A DNA stretch of 64,000 bases from an uncultured Draconibacterium sp. (GCF_963675585.1 NZ_OY776411.1:439001-503000), one strand, 5' to 3'. Counted from the first letter of the stretch, positions 18,201-26,932 are shown. The notes: generated by a model from the letters alone, not told the origin. Numbers and translations are program-made.

Positions 18201-18890
18201 CAGCAAATCGTGTGCATCCGCATCTTCTGCATTGGTAAAGTGAATATCGTTTGTGGCAATTAACTTCACGCCCAGTCTTTTTGCCAAAGGAATGAGCATT
18301 TTATTCACTTTCACCTGCCAGTCGTAAACATCCTCTCGTTGCTGCTGTGCCTCTGCCGGATGCCGCATCAACTCCAGGTAATAATCGTCGCCAAACAATT
18401 CTTTGTACCACAAAATTGCCTCCTCGGCAGCTTTCATGTTGTTATTCATGAGGTGCTGTGGAATTTCGCCCCCCAAACAAGCTGACGATGCAATTAGTCC
18501 TTCATGATGTTTTTTTAACAAAGCTTTATCGATACGCGGTTTGTAATAAAACCCATCGGTAGAAGCTACCGAAATCAACTTGATTAAGTTGCGATAACCA
18601 ACCTTGTTTTTAGCCAATAAAATGAGGTGATGTCCCGAGCGGTCAATTTTATCCTTTTTATCTTTAATCGAACGGGCAGCCACATAGGTTTCACATCCTA
18701 AAATGGGTTTTAATTCGGCCTTCGAACAGGCCGCATGAAACTCTTTGATACCAAACATTGCACCGTGGTCGGTTAAAGCCAAAGCACTCATATTGTCTGA
18801 CTTAGCTTTGTTTACCAGGGCACCAATGCTGGCAGCACCATCTAGAATTGAGTATTGCGAATGTACGTGTAAATGCGTAAAAGGAACCAT
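15246..18890 (-). CDS. dnaE: DNA polymerase III subunit alpha
   Basis: 1214 residues; the replicative polymerase of the C family. It starts with the PHP domain (HLHVHSQYSILDG, with YETYVAARS later), then the palm with the catalytic PDVDIDFDDDGR around residue 460, the VGPGRGSAAG loop, the fingers with FAGFTRGDSDTLRKAMGKK-type motifs, a helix-hairpin-helix region and a C-terminal OB domain (FGGMVTAAREG onward). It is a component of the DNA polymerase III holoenzyme with the beta clamp and the proofreading subunit, neither of which is in the window. Single-copy and full length. Confidence 0.97.
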   Translation of the reverse strand: MVPFTHLHVHSQYSILDGAASIGALVNKAKSDNMSALALTDHGAMFGIKEFHAACSKAELKPILGCETYVAARSIKDKKDKIDRSGHHLILLAKNKVGYRNLIKLISVASTDGFYYKPRIDKALLKKHHEGLIASSACLGGEIPQHLMNNNMKAAEEAILWYKELFGDDYYLELMRHPAEAQQQREDVYDWQVKVNKMLIPLAKRLGVKLIATNDIHFTNAEDADAHDLLICLNTGKDFDDPNRMRYTKQEWFKTQAEMNELFFDVPEALQNTNEIAEKVESYELNSSPIMPVFPIPEEIGTEEEFREKYSEEHLREEFGNDAFERLGGYDKVLRVKLESAFLEHLTFEGAKERYGESLEKPVVERLEFELNTIKVMGYPGYFLITQDFINWAKENGVIVGPGRGSAAGAAVAYCTGITNIDPIKYDLLFERFLNPDRISLPDVDIDFDDDGRQAVLDYVTDKYGQDKVAHICTFGTMATKSSIRDVARVLKLPLPEADRLAKLVPDAPKMSFVKAFKESPELKQEKDSPVELVAQTMKFAESLEGSVRQTGVHACGVIIGRDPLSDHIPLMPTKEENLYTTQYDGRFVEDIGLLKMDFLGLKTLSIIKECLENIRLSKGIEIDINKIPMEDEKTFELFSHGETTAIFQFESDGMKKHLRDLKPNRFEDLVAMNALYRPGPMEYIPDYIARKHGRQKVDYDVPMMEKYLNDTYGITVFQEQVMLLSRLLAGFTRGDSDTLRKAMGKKIMAVMNKLKVKFVEGCKANFQFVDECKSKDKKPDEVIEKIWKDWEAFASYAFNKSHSVCYAYIAYQTGFLKAHYPAEFMAANLSRNLSNIVDITKLMTECKRMKLNVFGPDINESFIKFTANKNGDIRFGMGAIKGVGSAAVQNVIDIRKANGEFKTVYDLVENVNLQSVNKKNLEALAMAGAFDNLEGTNRSCFFAGDDENDNTTFIEKLIRYGNRVQMEAQSAQQSLFGGMGSAQDIQKPPIPQVSEWAKLIMLEKEKNLIGIYLTAHPLDDYALEINNFCSKDAALKDLNNDIEQYKDKDFTFGGMVTAAREGTSKNGNPYATLTLSDYTDSKELFFFGKDYVNFSKYCKAGLFLMVRGSVKSRFNSDFYEFKVTGIELLSEVREAYVKSITINLPLSVITEEMVKTLEDLVEVHKGKTLLNFNVFDPENNMYIKMFSRTARIHPSDKFLGFFDKQPDVSYRIN

Positions 18891-18979
18891 AAAAAAACTT
18901 GCTAAAAAGTTCTTAAAGGTACAGATTTTGGGCTCTATTTTGGGGCGATGTTAATAAAAAATGGAAGAATAAAAGGAGC

Positions 18980-19006
18980 AAAAAAAAGCCCGGATTCTAC
19001 CGGGCT
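18980..19006 (-). terminator. Terminator after the greA-HIT operon
   Basis: AGCCCGG (18987-18993) pairs with CCGGGCT (19000-19006). On the minus strand the stem is followed by a run of T, one base after the HIT stop codon. Confidence 0.85.
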
Positions 19007-19007
19007 C

Positions 19008-19403
19008 TTAGTCAATATTTTCTGAAATCAATTTTGTAATTTCCTGAAACTCTTCGGGCGTAAATTTTTTCTTTTCCGAAAAGTTAAGCAAATCGCCTTC
19101 GTTTTGCATCGGTACCAAATGAATGTGCGCATGCGGAACTTCAAGGCCTAAAACAAGCACACCTACTTTTTCGCAGGGTATTGCTTTTTTTAATCCTTTT
19201 GCGACTTTTTTAGCAAAAAGTTGCAAGCCGGAATATGTTTCATCATTCAGGTCGAAGAGGTAATCAACCTCTTTTTTAGGTATCACCAAAGTATGCCCTT
19301 TGGCCACCGGGAAAATATCGAGAAAAGCAAAATAGTTTTCATCCTCGGCCACTTTATAAGCCGGGATTTCGCCATTTATTATTTTCGTAAAGATACTTGC
19401 CAT
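19008..19403 (-). CDS. HIT-family nucleotide-binding protein
   Basis: 131 residues. The histidine triad HAHIHLVP is near residue 94-101, with the family's FLDIFPVAKGHTLVIPK strand-helix earlier. HIT hydrolases of this branch act on adenosine 5'-phosphoramidates or dinucleoside phosphates; the exact substrate is not readable. It begins only 6 bp after greA on the same strand, so the two share a transcript, ended by the terminator at 18980-19006. Confidence 0.9.
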   Translation of the reverse strand: MASIFTKIINGEIPAYKVAEDENYFAFLDIFPVAKGHTLVIPKKEVDYLFDLNDETYSGLQLFAKKVAKGLKKAIPCEKVGVLVLGLEVPHAHIHLVPMQNEGDLLNFSEKKKFTPEEFQEITKLISENID

Positions 19404-19409
19404 GGTGTT

Positions 19410-19883
19410 TTAGATCGAAATTTCAACAATCTCAAAAGGAATAATACCTGATGGAACTTTTATCTCCACCTCGTCGCCCACTTTTTTACCAAGTAATCCT
19501 TTGGCAATTGGCGTTTTAATCGAAAGTTTACCTGCTTTTAAGTCTGCTTCACTTTCAGGAACCAAAGTATATTGCATGGTTGCATTATTCTTTTTGTTCT
19601 TTATTGTTACTTTGTTCAGAATCTGAACTTTAGACGTGTCAATTTTTGATTCATCAAGAATTCGTGCATTGGCTACTTTGCCTTGCAGTAAAGCAATTTT
19701 TGCCTCAAGCATACCTTGTGCATCTTTGGCTGCATCGTATTCAGCGTTCTCAGAGATATCGCCTTTTTCAATGGCCTCGCCAATCTGTTTCGAAATAGCA
19801 GGACGCTCAACATTTTTTAAATGCTCCAGCTCTTTTTTAAGCTTCTCCAATCCTGCCTGTGTTAAATATGTAACTTCGGACAT
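19410..19883 (-). CDS. greA: Transcription elongation factor GreA
   Basis: 157 residues, the standard length. It has the N-terminal antiparallel coiled coil (LTQAGLEKLKKELEHLKN and the acidic tip GDISENAEYDAAKD) and the C-terminal FKBP-like domain (SPIAKGLLGKKVGDEV-type region). It enters the secondary channel of RNA polymerase and stimulates cleavage of backtracked transcripts. A -7 box (TAGTTTTG on the minus strand, 19973-19980) would give a leader of about 85 nt. Confidence 0.95.
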   Translation of the reverse strand: MSEVTYLTQAGLEKLKKELEHLKNVERPAISKQIGEAIEKGDISENAEYDAAKDAQGMLEAKIALLQGKVANARILDESKIDTSKVQILNKVTIKNKKNNATMQYTLVPESEADLKAGKLSIKTPIAKGLLGKKVGDEVEIKVPSGIIPFEIVEISI

Positions 19884-19972
19884 TATTAATCCTCCAAATT
19901 ATCTGTTATCGTTGATTGATATTGTACAAAAAAATAGAAAGAATCCCGATCGATCCGGAACTCTTCCTTCTG

Positions 19973-19980
19973 CAAAACTA
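19973..19980 (-). promoter_or_regulatory. -7 box of greA
   Basis: Minus-strand TAGTTTTG about 90 nt before the greA start; the -33 region is poor. Confidence 0.35.
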
Positions 19981-20047
19981 TGTATTTTCTTTCTAATTTA
20001 AAACTTTATGGTCGAAAAAATAATCGAAATGCGTGATTTATACCGAT

Positions 20048-20437
20048 TTACGTATATTTTCGATTTAAAATTTCGTTGTAAATTACAGCCTTGCGCAGCG
20101 AAAATTTTTCACCTTCAATGCTTACTCCACTTTTCTCTTTTACAACGGCTTTCATCTCTTCTTTTATTCCTGAACTTGCTTCACTCGATGGAACAAACTC
20201 GTATTTTGGCCTGACTTCTGGCTCAGTATATTCTTCAACAACTGTTGGCTGATCGTCATACTCCGGAATAATTTCTTCCTGAACAGCCTGATCATCCATA
20301 ATCATATCCCAAAAACCGGTTGGTTGTTTGCTCTGATTTGGCGCAGCATTTTGGGCAGCTTTTTTCTTACGTTGTTGATTTAAAGCACCAAAAACTGCAA
20401 CTAACAAGGTCAATATGATTACAATTATATCGTCCAT
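20048..20437 (-). CDS. Small membrane-anchored protein of unknown function
   Basis: 129 residues. One N-terminal transmembrane helix (about 3-20: IIVIILTLLVAVFGALN) is followed by a basic stretch (QQRKKKAA), a low-complexity acidic middle (EEIIPEYDDQPTVVEEY) and a more ordered C-terminus ending LRKAVIYNEILNRKYT. The domain outline suggests a single-pass protein facing the cytoplasm with an adapter-like tail. No function is recognised. It is divergent from the Rieske-like lipoprotein gene; only 63 bp separate the two starts. Confidence 0.7.
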   Translation of the reverse strand: MDDIIVIILTLLVAVFGALNQQRKKKAAQNAAPNQSKQPTGFWDMIMDDQAVQEEIIPEYDDQPTVVEEYTEPEVRPKYEFVPSSEASSGIKEEMKAVVKEKSGVSIEGEKFSLRKAVIYNEILNRKYT

Positions 20438-20500
20438 CTCACTATTCGGAATACAATAAAAACTCTACATTTGCTGTTTCAGTTTATAAAAGTAAAAAAA

Positions 20501-20932
20501 ATGAGGCAGTTGGTTTTAAAAATTGGGAAGTATTTCTTTTTTTTCATCTTCTTTCTGGCGCTAAACTTGTCATGCGACGAAATAGATTCGCAAATACCGG
20601 ATGTGCCTGTAAGTTTGACCATAAACCTTAACATATACAACGAACTTCAAAATCCGGGGAGCTCAGTTTATTTTCAGAATGTAGGATTTGGAGGAATTAT
20701 TGTTTCGTGTTTTGTTGAAGGGGAATACTACGCTTATGATGCAGCCTGCACGCATGAAATAAACCAGACGTGCCACTTAGAACCAGATGGATTACTGGCA
20801 GTTTGCCCGTGTTGCGAATCGCAATTCTCTCTTTTTTATGCCGCTAATCCAACCAAAGGACCTGCAGCAGCACCTTTAAAACAATACAACATTTCGCTTT
20901 TGGGAAACTCAACTTTGCGCGTGTACAATTAA
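20501..20932 (+). CDS. Rieske-like [2Fe-2S] lipoprotein with a Cys-for-His ligand change
   Basis: 143 residues from the ATG at 20501; an earlier TTG is unlikely. A hydrophobic N-terminus ends in LNLSC (Cys25), a lipobox, so the protein should be anchored outside the inner membrane. A Rieske-type fold is suggested by CTH (Cys83, His85), a 16-residue gap, and CPCCESQF (Cys102 to Phe109), then a glycine/proline-rich tail GPAAAPL as in Rieske domains. In the canonical CPCHGSxF the second ligand is His; here residue 105 is Cys. If a cluster is bound, it would have three Cys and one His, as in mitoNEET, or use another arrangement. No bc1/b6f or alternative complex gene is adjacent. Confidence 0.78.
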   Translation: MRQLVLKIGKYFFFFIFFLALNLSCDEIDSQIPDVPVSLTINLNIYNELQNPGSSVYFQNVGFGGIIVSCFVEGEYYAYDAACTHEINQTCHLEPDGLLAVCPCCESQFSLFYAANPTKGPAAAPLKQYNISLLGNSTLRVYN

Positions 20933-20933
20933 A

Positions 20934-20961
20934 AATGGGCTTCAAAAAATTGAAACCCATT
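20934..20961. terminator. Bidirectional terminator between the Rieske-like gene and ahcY
   Basis: AATGGG-C-TTCAA (20934-20945) pairs with TTGAA-A-CCCATT (20950-20961), with one mismatch and A/T flanks on both sides of two convergent genes. Confidence 0.7.
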
Positions 20962-20984
20962 CTCAAAAAAATATCATATTTTCT

Positions 20985-22403
20985 TTAGTACCTGTAATGT
21001 TCAGGTTTAAACGGACCTTCTTTAGGTACACCTAAATAAGCCGCCTGCGCATCAGTTAATGTTGTAAGCTTTACTCCAATTTGCTCCAAATGCAATCGGG
21101 CAACTTCCTCATCTAATTTTTTAGACAGTGTAAAAACTCCCACTTCGTAGTTGTTTTGCCACAAATCGATTTGTGCCAAACTTTGGTTAGTAAACGAATT
21201 ACTCATAACAAATGAAGGGTGACCGGTTGCACAACCCAGGTTAACCAAACGACCTTCAGCCAATAAAAAGATGCTATGTCCATCTTCGTATGTATATTTA
21301 TCTACCTGAGGTTTAATGTTTGTTTTGGTAATACCATTCCATTTTTCAAGCTGAGCCACCTGAATTTCATTGTCGAAGTGACCAATATTACAAACAATGG
21401 CCTGATCTTTCATATTCGCCATATTCTCTGCTGTAATAACGTCTTTGTTTCCGGTTGTGGTAACATAAATGTTTCCTTCGGCAACTGCATCTTCCATTGG
21501 TTTTACTTCAAATCCTTCCATGGCAGCCTGCAAAGCGCAAATCGGATCAATTTCGGTAACAATTACACGGGCTCCATAACTACGCATGGAGTGTGCACAT
21601 CCTTTACCAACATCACCGTAACCGGCAACAACCACAACTTTACCGGCAATCATTACATCGGTAGCACGCTTAATGCCATCGGCTAATGATTCGCGGCATC
21701 CGTATAAATTATCGAATTTAGATTTTGTTACCGAGTCGTTCACATTAATGGCCGGAACCAACAGTTCTCCTTTATCGAACATCTGGTACAAACGATGAAC
21801 TCCGGTGGTTGTTTCCTCTGAAACACCTTTCCATTCTTCAACAGTCCTGTGCCATTTTTGATTATCTTCTTCCAGTGTGCTTTTTAATAAACTTAAAATT
21901 TCGCCTTCTTCTACACTTTCCGGTTCAACATCCAACACGCTGGCGTCTTTTTCAGCTGCATAACCCTTATGTATCAAAAGTGTAGCATCGCCACCATCAT
22001 CAACAATAAGTTGCGGCCCCTTGCCTCCCGGAAAACTAAGCGCTTCTTTTGTGCACCACCAGTATTCTTTCAGGGTTTCACCTTTCCAGGCAAAAACAGG
22101 AACACCTGCTGCGGCAATGGCTGCTGCGGCATGATCCTGAGTTGAAAAAATATTACAACTACACCAACGAACATCAGCACCCAATTCAACAAGCGTTTCA
22201 ATTAAAACTGCTGTTTGAATTGTCATGTGCAGACTTCCCATTACACGGGCGCCTTTTAATGGTTTTTGAGGTCCAAACTTTTTACGAATCGACATCAAAC
22301 CCGGCATTTCGCTTTCCGCAATCTCTATTTCCTTTCTTCCGAAATCAGCCAAATTAATATCGGCTACTTTGTAATCTAATTGTTCTTTAACTGCTACTGT
22401 CAT
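20985..22403 (-). CDS. ahcY: Adenosylhomocysteinase (SAH hydrolase)
   Basis: 472 residues. It splits S-adenosylhomocysteine into adenosine and homocysteine and relieves product inhibition of methyltransferases. NAD-binding [10 protein letters not shown], the substrate-site [13 protein letters not shown] lysine/aspartate segment, and the C-terminal KPEHYRY tail that reaches into the neighbouring subunit are all present. Its length fits the tetrameric long form with the extra segment seen in bacteria. A -7 box and a short 5'-leader hairpin lie upstream. Confidence 0.96.
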   Translation of the reverse strand: MTVAVKEQLDYKVADINLADFGRKEIEIAESEMPGLMSIRKKFGPQKPLKGARVMGSLHMTIQTAVLIETLVELGADVRWCSCNIFSTQDHAAAAIAAAGVPVFAWKGETLKEYWWCTKEALSFPGGKGPQLIVDDGGDATLLIHKGYAAEKDASVLDVEPESVEEGEILSLLKSTLEEDNQKWHRTVEEWKGVSEETTTGVHRLYQMFDKGELLVPAINVNDSVTKSKFDNLYGCRESLADGIKRATDVMIAGKVVVVAGYGDVGKGCAHSMRSYGARVIVTEIDPICALQAAMEGFEVKPMEDAVAEGNIYVTTTGNKDVITAENMANMKDQAIVCNIGHFDNEIQVAQLEKWNGITKTNIKPQVDKYTYEDGHSIFLLAEGRLVNLGCATGHPSFVMSNSFTNQSLAQIDLWQNNYEVGVFTLSKKLDEEVARLHLEQIGVKLTTLTDAQAAYLGVPKEGPFKPEHYRY

Positions 22404-22444
22404 ATCTTATTTTCAAAATCTTTTAAAACCTGGTTTATCGTGTT

Positions 22445-22467
22445 GAGGAAAGACATAAGTCTACCTC
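22445..22467 (-). promoter_or_regulatory. Hairpin in the ahcY leader
   Basis: GAGG-AA-AGAC (22445-22454) pairs with GTCT-A-CCTC (22459-22467) around an ATAA loop, with a small internal bulge. It would lie in the 5' leader if transcription starts from the -7 box at 22485-22492. No known riboswitch class is recognised. Confidence 0.4.
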
Positions 22468-22484
22468 TCCACGGAAAAACCGTG

Positions 22485-22492
22485 CAAAAATA
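22485..22492 (-). promoter_or_regulatory. -7 box of ahcY
   Basis: Minus-strand TATTTTTG about 80 nt before the start codon; the -33 box is not clear. Confidence 0.45.
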
Positions 22493-22541
22493 ACAATTTT
22501 AGTATTAAAAAGGTTGTGTGTCAGCAAAAAAGGCATCCGGC

Positions 22542-24728
22542 TTAGTTTCCAAGATCGGAGAAAAACTTCACCCTCATTAATCGAATATCATCTTCGGAAT
22601 ACTCATCCTCTCCCAGCTCGGCCAATGCGTCTTCTACCGAATCTGTTTCGGCCTCTCTGAAATAATCAAAAATTTCTTCCTGATGATCTTCATCCAAAAC
22701 ATCATCAATGTAATAATCGATATTTAGTTTGGTTCCTGAATTTACAATGGCCTCCACTTCGGTAATCACATCTCCAACTTCTATTCCTTTCGAATCGGCA
22801 ATGTCTTCAAAAGACAGTTTCCTGTCGATGCTTTGAATAATGAAAACCTTCATTTTGGATTTATTGGCCACACTGCGTACAACCAAATCTTCCGGACGAT
22901 CGATCTCATTGTCATCAACATAAGTCTTTATTAAAGCAACAAATTCCTTCCCATATCTTCGTGCCTTACCTTGTCCCACTCCCTGAATGTTTTGCAACTC
23001 CTCAAGTGTAATGGGATACTGAATTGACATGTCGGCCAGCGATGGATCCTGAAAAATTACGAAAGGCGGAAGTTTGTGTTTTTTTGCCAACTTTTTCCTT
23101 AAATCTTTTAGCATGGCAAACAACTGAGGATCGCCGCTTGCGCCACCTGAAGGAGCTCCTCCTCCTGAATTGGAGTCATCTTCCTCTTCGTACTCATGAT
23201 TTTTTACCAACATAAAACTTTGTGGCTTTTCCAAAAATTCATGACCAACCGAAGTTACTTTAAGTAAACCGTAATTTTCGATGTCTTTGTTTATGATTCC
23301 GGCAACCATCGATTGTCGAAAAACAGCATTCCAAAAACGTTCATCATGCTTTTTACCTGTTCCAAAAGCTTTTAATGTATCGTGTTTAAACGATTTAATT
23401 GCTGCCGTTTTATTACCTATTAGAATATTTGCAATATGATCGCCTTTGTATTTTTCGTTTACTTCCAGAATCGCCTTTAATGCAATTACAATGTCATCTT
23501 TTGCTTCTATCTGCTCTTTTGGATTTAAACAGTTATCGCAATTCCCACAATTGTCGGGTTCATATTTCTCACCAAAATAATGCAGTAATATAATGCGCCG
23601 GCAAATTGCCGATTCGGCATACGAAACCGTATCCAACAGAAGTTGTTTTCCAATTTCCTGTTCCGCAACCGGTTTTCCGTGCATAAACTTCTCCAGCTTC
23701 TGAATGTCCTTGTAACTGTAGAAAGTAATACACTGCCCTTCACCACCATCACGTCCGGCACGCCCGGTTTCCTGGTAATAACCTTCCAGACTTTTGGGAA
23801 TATCATAATGAATTACAAAACGTACATCGGGTTTGTCTATTCCCATACCAAAGGCAATGGTTGCAACAATTACATCCACCTCTTCCATCAAAAATTTATC
23901 CTGATTCCCGGAGCGTGTTGCGGCATCCATTCCTGCATGATAAGCCAATGCTTTCACACCGTTAATCTGAAGTGTTTCGGCCAGTTCCTCCACTTTTTTG
24001 CGGCTCAAACAGTAAATAATGCCCGATTTCCCTTCGTTCTGTTTAATAAACCTGATAATCTGGGTTTCAGTTTTCACCTTTGGCCGAACCTCGTAATACA
24101 AATTATCACGGTTAAAAGAGGCCATAAAAACTTTGGCATCTAAAATTCCAAGATTCTTTTGAATGTCGTGCTGAACTTTGGCAGTGGCCGTTGCTGTTAA
24201 GGCAACAATAGGCGACTTCCCAATTTCTTCAACTATTGGTTTAATCCTGCGGTATTCCGGTCTGAAATCATGCCCCCATTCAGATATACAATGCGCTTCA
24301 TCAATGGCATAAAATGAGATTTTTACCTTTTTCAGAAATTCAATATTATCTTCTTTGGTAAGTGATTCCGGAGCTACATAAAGCAACTTGGTTTTCCCCG
24401 ACAAAACATCTTCCTTTACTTCTGCAATTGCAGATTTTGAAAGAGATGAATTTAAAAAATGCGCGACACTATCTTCTGAATGTGTTCCTCTGATAGAATC
24501 AACCTGGTTCTTCATTAGTGCAATTAAGGGAGAAATAACAATTGCTGTTCCATCCAGAATCAAAGCTGGCAACTGATAAATCAACGATTTTCCTCCACCT
24601 GTCGGCATCAAAACAAATGTATTGCTACCTTCCATCACACTTTTAATGGCCTCTTCCTGTTTCCCTTTAAACCTGTCGAAACCAAAATATTGCTGTAACT
24701 TATCTGTAAGTTTAATATTTTTATCCAT
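22542..24728 (-). CDS. recQ: ATP-dependent DNA helicase RecQ
   Basis: 728 residues from the ATG at 24728; a GTG four codons earlier is possible. Superfamily 2 helicase: Walker A PTGGGKS, IDEAHCISEWGHDFRPEY, motif IV-VI elements and QETGRAGRDG. The RQC zinc cysteines are present (CRRIILLHYF, then CGNCDNC). An HRDC domain follows around residues 530-600 (FAMLKDLRKKLAKK onward), and the C-terminal 100 residues are acidic and resemble a helix-turn-helix extension. It unwinds 3'-5' in recombination repair. It is probably transcribed alone. Confidence 0.95.
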   Translation of the reverse strand: MDKNIKLTDKLQQYFGFDRFKGKQEEAIKSVMEGSNTFVLMPTGGGKSLIYQLPALILDGTAIVISPLIALMKNQVDSIRGTHSEDSVAHFLNSSLSKSAIAEVKEDVLSGKTKLLYVAPESLTKEDNIEFLKKVKISFYAIDEAHCISEWGHDFRPEYRRIKPIVEEIGKSPIVALTATATAKVQHDIQKNLGILDAKVFMASFNRDNLYYEVRPKVKTETQIIRFIKQNEGKSGIIYCLSRKKVEELAETLQINGVKALAYHAGMDAATRSGNQDKFLMEEVDVIVATIAFGMGIDKPDVRFVIHYDIPKSLEGYYQETGRAGRDGGEGQCITFYSYKDIQKLEKFMHGKPVAEQEIGKQLLLDTVSYAESAICRRIILLHYFGEKYEPDNCGNCDNCLNPKEQIEAKDDIVIALKAILEVNEKYKGDHIANILIGNKTAAIKSFKHDTLKAFGTGKKHDERFWNAVFRQSMVAGIINKDIENYGLLKVTSVGHEFLEKPQSFMLVKNHEYEEEDDSNSGGGAPSGGASGDPQLFAMLKDLRKKLAKKHKLPPFVIFQDPSLADMSIQYPITLEELQNIQGVGQGKARRYGKEFVALIKTYVDDNEIDRPEDLVVRSVANKSKMKVFIIQSIDRKLSFEDIADSKGIEVGDVITEVEAIVNSGTKLNIDYYIDDVLDEDHQEEIFDYFREAETDSVEDALAELGEDEYSEDDIRLMRVKFFSDLGN

Positions 24729-25043
24729 ATCCCATCCCACTCTAAAATCGTTGCCGATTTTAATACGTGAATTCTAAATTATTAAAAGTAAATAAAATCT
24801 CAAGTAATTTTAATGTTTTTTATAAATAAATGTAAATTCATAAGAATGTGTTTTTATTGAAAATCTAACAATATACAATACACCCCCAATCAGATACAAT
24901 CCAACGTAGTCGGCACTTACATTCACTCCGGGGTTAAATTCTTTGTCGTTCGGAATATTTTTTCGCAATTGTTCATCTGTAATTTTAAATGCAAAAATTT
25001 CGTGTACATTTGTGAAGTTTTTTTTTGAAAAGTTAAGAAATTC
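24729..25043. other. Intergenic gap recQ-tatC (315 bp)
   Basis: AT-rich. It carries the tatC -7 box at 25005-25012. A minus-strand reading frame spans part of it, but it lacks a plausible start and overlaps tatC, so I do not call a gene. Nothing else is seen. Confidence 0.5.
25005..25012 (+). promoter_or_regulatory. -7 box of the tatC-lptB unit
   Basis: TACATTTG matches TAnnTTTG 31 nt before the tatC ATG; the upstream TTTT at 24983-24986 is a weak -33 candidate. Confidence 0.45.
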
Positions 25044-25907
25044 ATGAGCGAAGAAAATACACGAGAAGAACAAACGACTAAAAAACGAGGCCCTAAAAAG
25101 AAAGAAGCTGAAATGTCGTTTCTCGAGCATCTGGAAGAATTGCGCTGGCACATTGTTCGTTCGGCAGCTGCAATCATGGTTTTTGCCATAGTAGCATTTG
25201 TAATGAAACGGTTCATTTTCGATGTGGTTATATTAGCACCGCGAACCCCCGAGTTTTGGACCAATCAAATGTTTGCAAAACTTGGCGATTTAATCGGATC
25301 TGAATCGGTTAAAATAAATCAGGTACCATTAAAAATGCAGAGTATTAAAATTGCAGGGCAGTTTTCTACTCATATTATGGTATCAATTATAGCCGGCCTG
25401 ATAGTTGCATCGCCGGTTGTATTTTACGAGTTCTGGCGTTTTATAAAACCGGCACTTTACGAAAAAGAAAAACAACATGCCGGGGGAGCCGTATTTTTCA
25501 CATCCATTCTGTTTCTTTTGGGTGTATTATTCGGTTATTATTTAATTGTACCACTTTCAATACATTTTCTTGGCACCTACCAGGTAAGCAGCGAAGTAGA
25601 AAACACAATCAACCTGCGGTCATACATTGGTTCAGTTACATCAATATCGCTGGCAGCAGGAGTGGTGTTTCTTTTACCAGTCTTTTCGTATTTCTTAAGT
25701 AAGGTTGGAATAATTACACCGCAGTTGATGAAAACTTATCGCAGGCATTCGTATGTAATTATGCTTTTGTTATCTGCGATAATAACTCCACCAGATATTT
25801 TTAGTCAGATAATGGTTTGTTTCCCTCTTGTATTTTTGTACGAAATTGGCATTATTATTTCCAGAAGGGTAGTTAAAAATCGTGAAAAAGAAATGGATGC
25901 CATATAG
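25044..25907 (+). CDS. tatC: Sec-independent protein translocase TatC
   Basis: 287 residues with six membrane segments. The charged N-terminal extension is followed by the conserved MSFLEHLEELRWHI, and after TM2 the family motif FYEFWRFIKPALYEKEK is present, with the LITPPDIFSQ-like segment (AIITPPDIFSQ) before TM6. TatC binds twin-arginine signal peptides and forms the core of the Tat translocon; its partner TatA is encoded 12 kb away (37841), and at least one twin-arginine substrate is in this window (10669-12138). lptB follows after 32 bp in the same direction. Confidence 0.95.
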   Translation: MSEENTREEQTTKKRGPKKKEAEMSFLEHLEELRWHIVRSAAAIMVFAIVAFVMKRFIFDVVILAPRTPEFWTNQMFAKLGDLIGSESVKINQVPLKMQSIKIAGQFSTHIMVSIIAGLIVASPVVFYEFWRFIKPALYEKEKQHAGGAVFFTSILFLLGVLFGYYLIVPLSIHFLGTYQVSSEVENTINLRSYIGSVTSISLAAGVVFLLPVFSYFLSKVGIITPQLMKTYRRHSYVIMLLLSAIITPPDIFSQIMVCFPLVFLYEIGIIISRRVVKNREKEMDAI

Positions 25908-25939
25908 ATTATCTGAAAAATACCGTTATTTGAACAATT

Positions 25940-26662
25940 ATGATTCTTCGAGCAGATAATATTGTAAAAAAATACCGAAAAAGAACTGTTGTAAAAGGAG
26001 TTAGCTTTGAGGTTAACCAAGGCGAAATTGTTGGACTACTTGGCCCAAACGGGGCAGGTAAAACAACTTCGTTTTATATGATCGTTGGGCTTATTCAGCC
26101 GTTTTCCGGAAACATTTACCTTGATCAGCAAAATATAACCAAATTGCCTGTTTACAAGCGGGCAAAGCTTGGAATTGGATACCTGGCACAAGAAGCTTCC
26201 GTATTCAGGAAACTGAGTATTGAAGACAATATTCGGGCAGTACTGGAAATGACAAACTATTCGAAAGAATACCAACGCGAAAAGCTGGAAACCTTAATTG
26301 AAGAATTCAGTTTAGGACATATCCGCAAAAGCAAAGGGATACAACTTTCGGGAGGTGAGCGCCGGCGTACTGAAATTGCCAGGGCTTTGGCAATCGATCC
26401 TAAATTTATTTTGTTGGATGAACCCTTTGCTGGTGTGGATCCAATTGCGGTTGAAGACATCCAGCAAATTGTTATGAAACTCAAGGAAAAAAACATTGGA
26501 GTTTTGATTACTGACCACAACGTACACGAAACTTTAAGGATTACCGACAGGTCGTACCTTTTGTTTGAAGGGAACATTTTAAAAGCCGGAACAGCCGATG
26601 AATTGGCTGCTGACGAGGTTGTGCGCCGCGTTTACCTGGGTGAAAACTTTGAGTTGAGATAA
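25940..26662 (+). CDS. lptB: LPS export ABC transporter ATP-binding protein LptB
   Basis: 240 residues. ABC ATPase with Walker A GPNGAGKT, signature LSGGERRR, Walker [13 protein letters not shown] and the H-loop TDHNVHE. The E-A-R spacing and the sequence around [12 protein letters not shown] fit LptB, which with LptFG extracts lipopolysaccharide from the inner membrane. The other Lpt genes are not in the window. It follows tatC and is probably cotranscribed with it. Confidence 0.93.
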   Translation: MILRADNIVKKYRKRTVVKGVSFEVNQGEIVGLLGPNGAGKTTSFYMIVGLIQPFSGNIYLDQQNITKLPVYKRAKLGIGYLAQEASVFRKLSIEDNIRAVLEMTNYSKEYQREKLETLIEEFSLGHIRKSKGIQLSGGERRRTEIARALAIDPKFILLDEPFAGVDPIAVEDIQQIVMKLKEKNIGVLITDHNVHETLRITDRSYLLFEGNILKAGTADELAADEVVRRVYLGENFELR

Positions 26663-26799
26663 ATTTTGCGTTTCCTGCTCACTTTTTTCAAATATTTATT
26701 TGCAGTTTAAAAAAACTTGCTTTTCTTTGCAGCGCTAAAATAAAAAACGGCATTCTAAACGAAGAAAGTCAAAATTTTAGCAGAAATATTTCCTGAAAA

Positions 26800-26830
26800 T
26801 TTGGTGGATAACAAAAATGATGTATTTTTG
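26800..26830 (+). promoter_or_regulatory. Consensus Bacteroidota promoter of the tRNA-Glu/rpsT region
   Basis: TTTG (26800-26803), a 19-bp spacer and TATTTTTG (26823-26830) match the phylum consensus exactly. Transcription should begin near 26836, about 25 nt before the tRNA. Confidence 0.85.
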
Positions 26831-26860
26831 CAGTCCCAAAATTAAGGGAACAATTAGGAA

Positions 26861-26932
26861 GGCCCGTTCGTCTAGGGGTTAGGACGCCAGGTTTTCATCC
26901 TGGTAGCAGGGGTTCGAATCCCCTACGGGCTA
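26861..26932 (+). tRNA. tRNA-Glu (UUC)
   Basis: 72 nt. The acceptor GGCCCGT pairs with ACGGGCT (a G-U at the end), the anticodon stem CCAGG/CCTGG encloses a seven-base loop with TTC in the anticodon position, and the T arm AGGGGTTCGAATCCCCT is classic. CCA is not encoded. rpsT starts 28 bp downstream and may be read from the same promoter. Confidence 0.96.

Noticed and set aside
22470..22484. CACGG-AAAAA-CCGTG hairpin at the ahcY promoter
   Set aside because: It adjoins the -7 box and would contain the transcription start, so it is probably not part of the mRNA.
24810..25151. Minus-strand frame of 113 codons between recQ and tatC
   Set aside because: It overlaps the tatC start and its promoter, has no convincing start codon, and its composition is low in complexity. 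The C-terminal part (NPGVNVSADYVGLYLIGG) looks protein-like but has no start.
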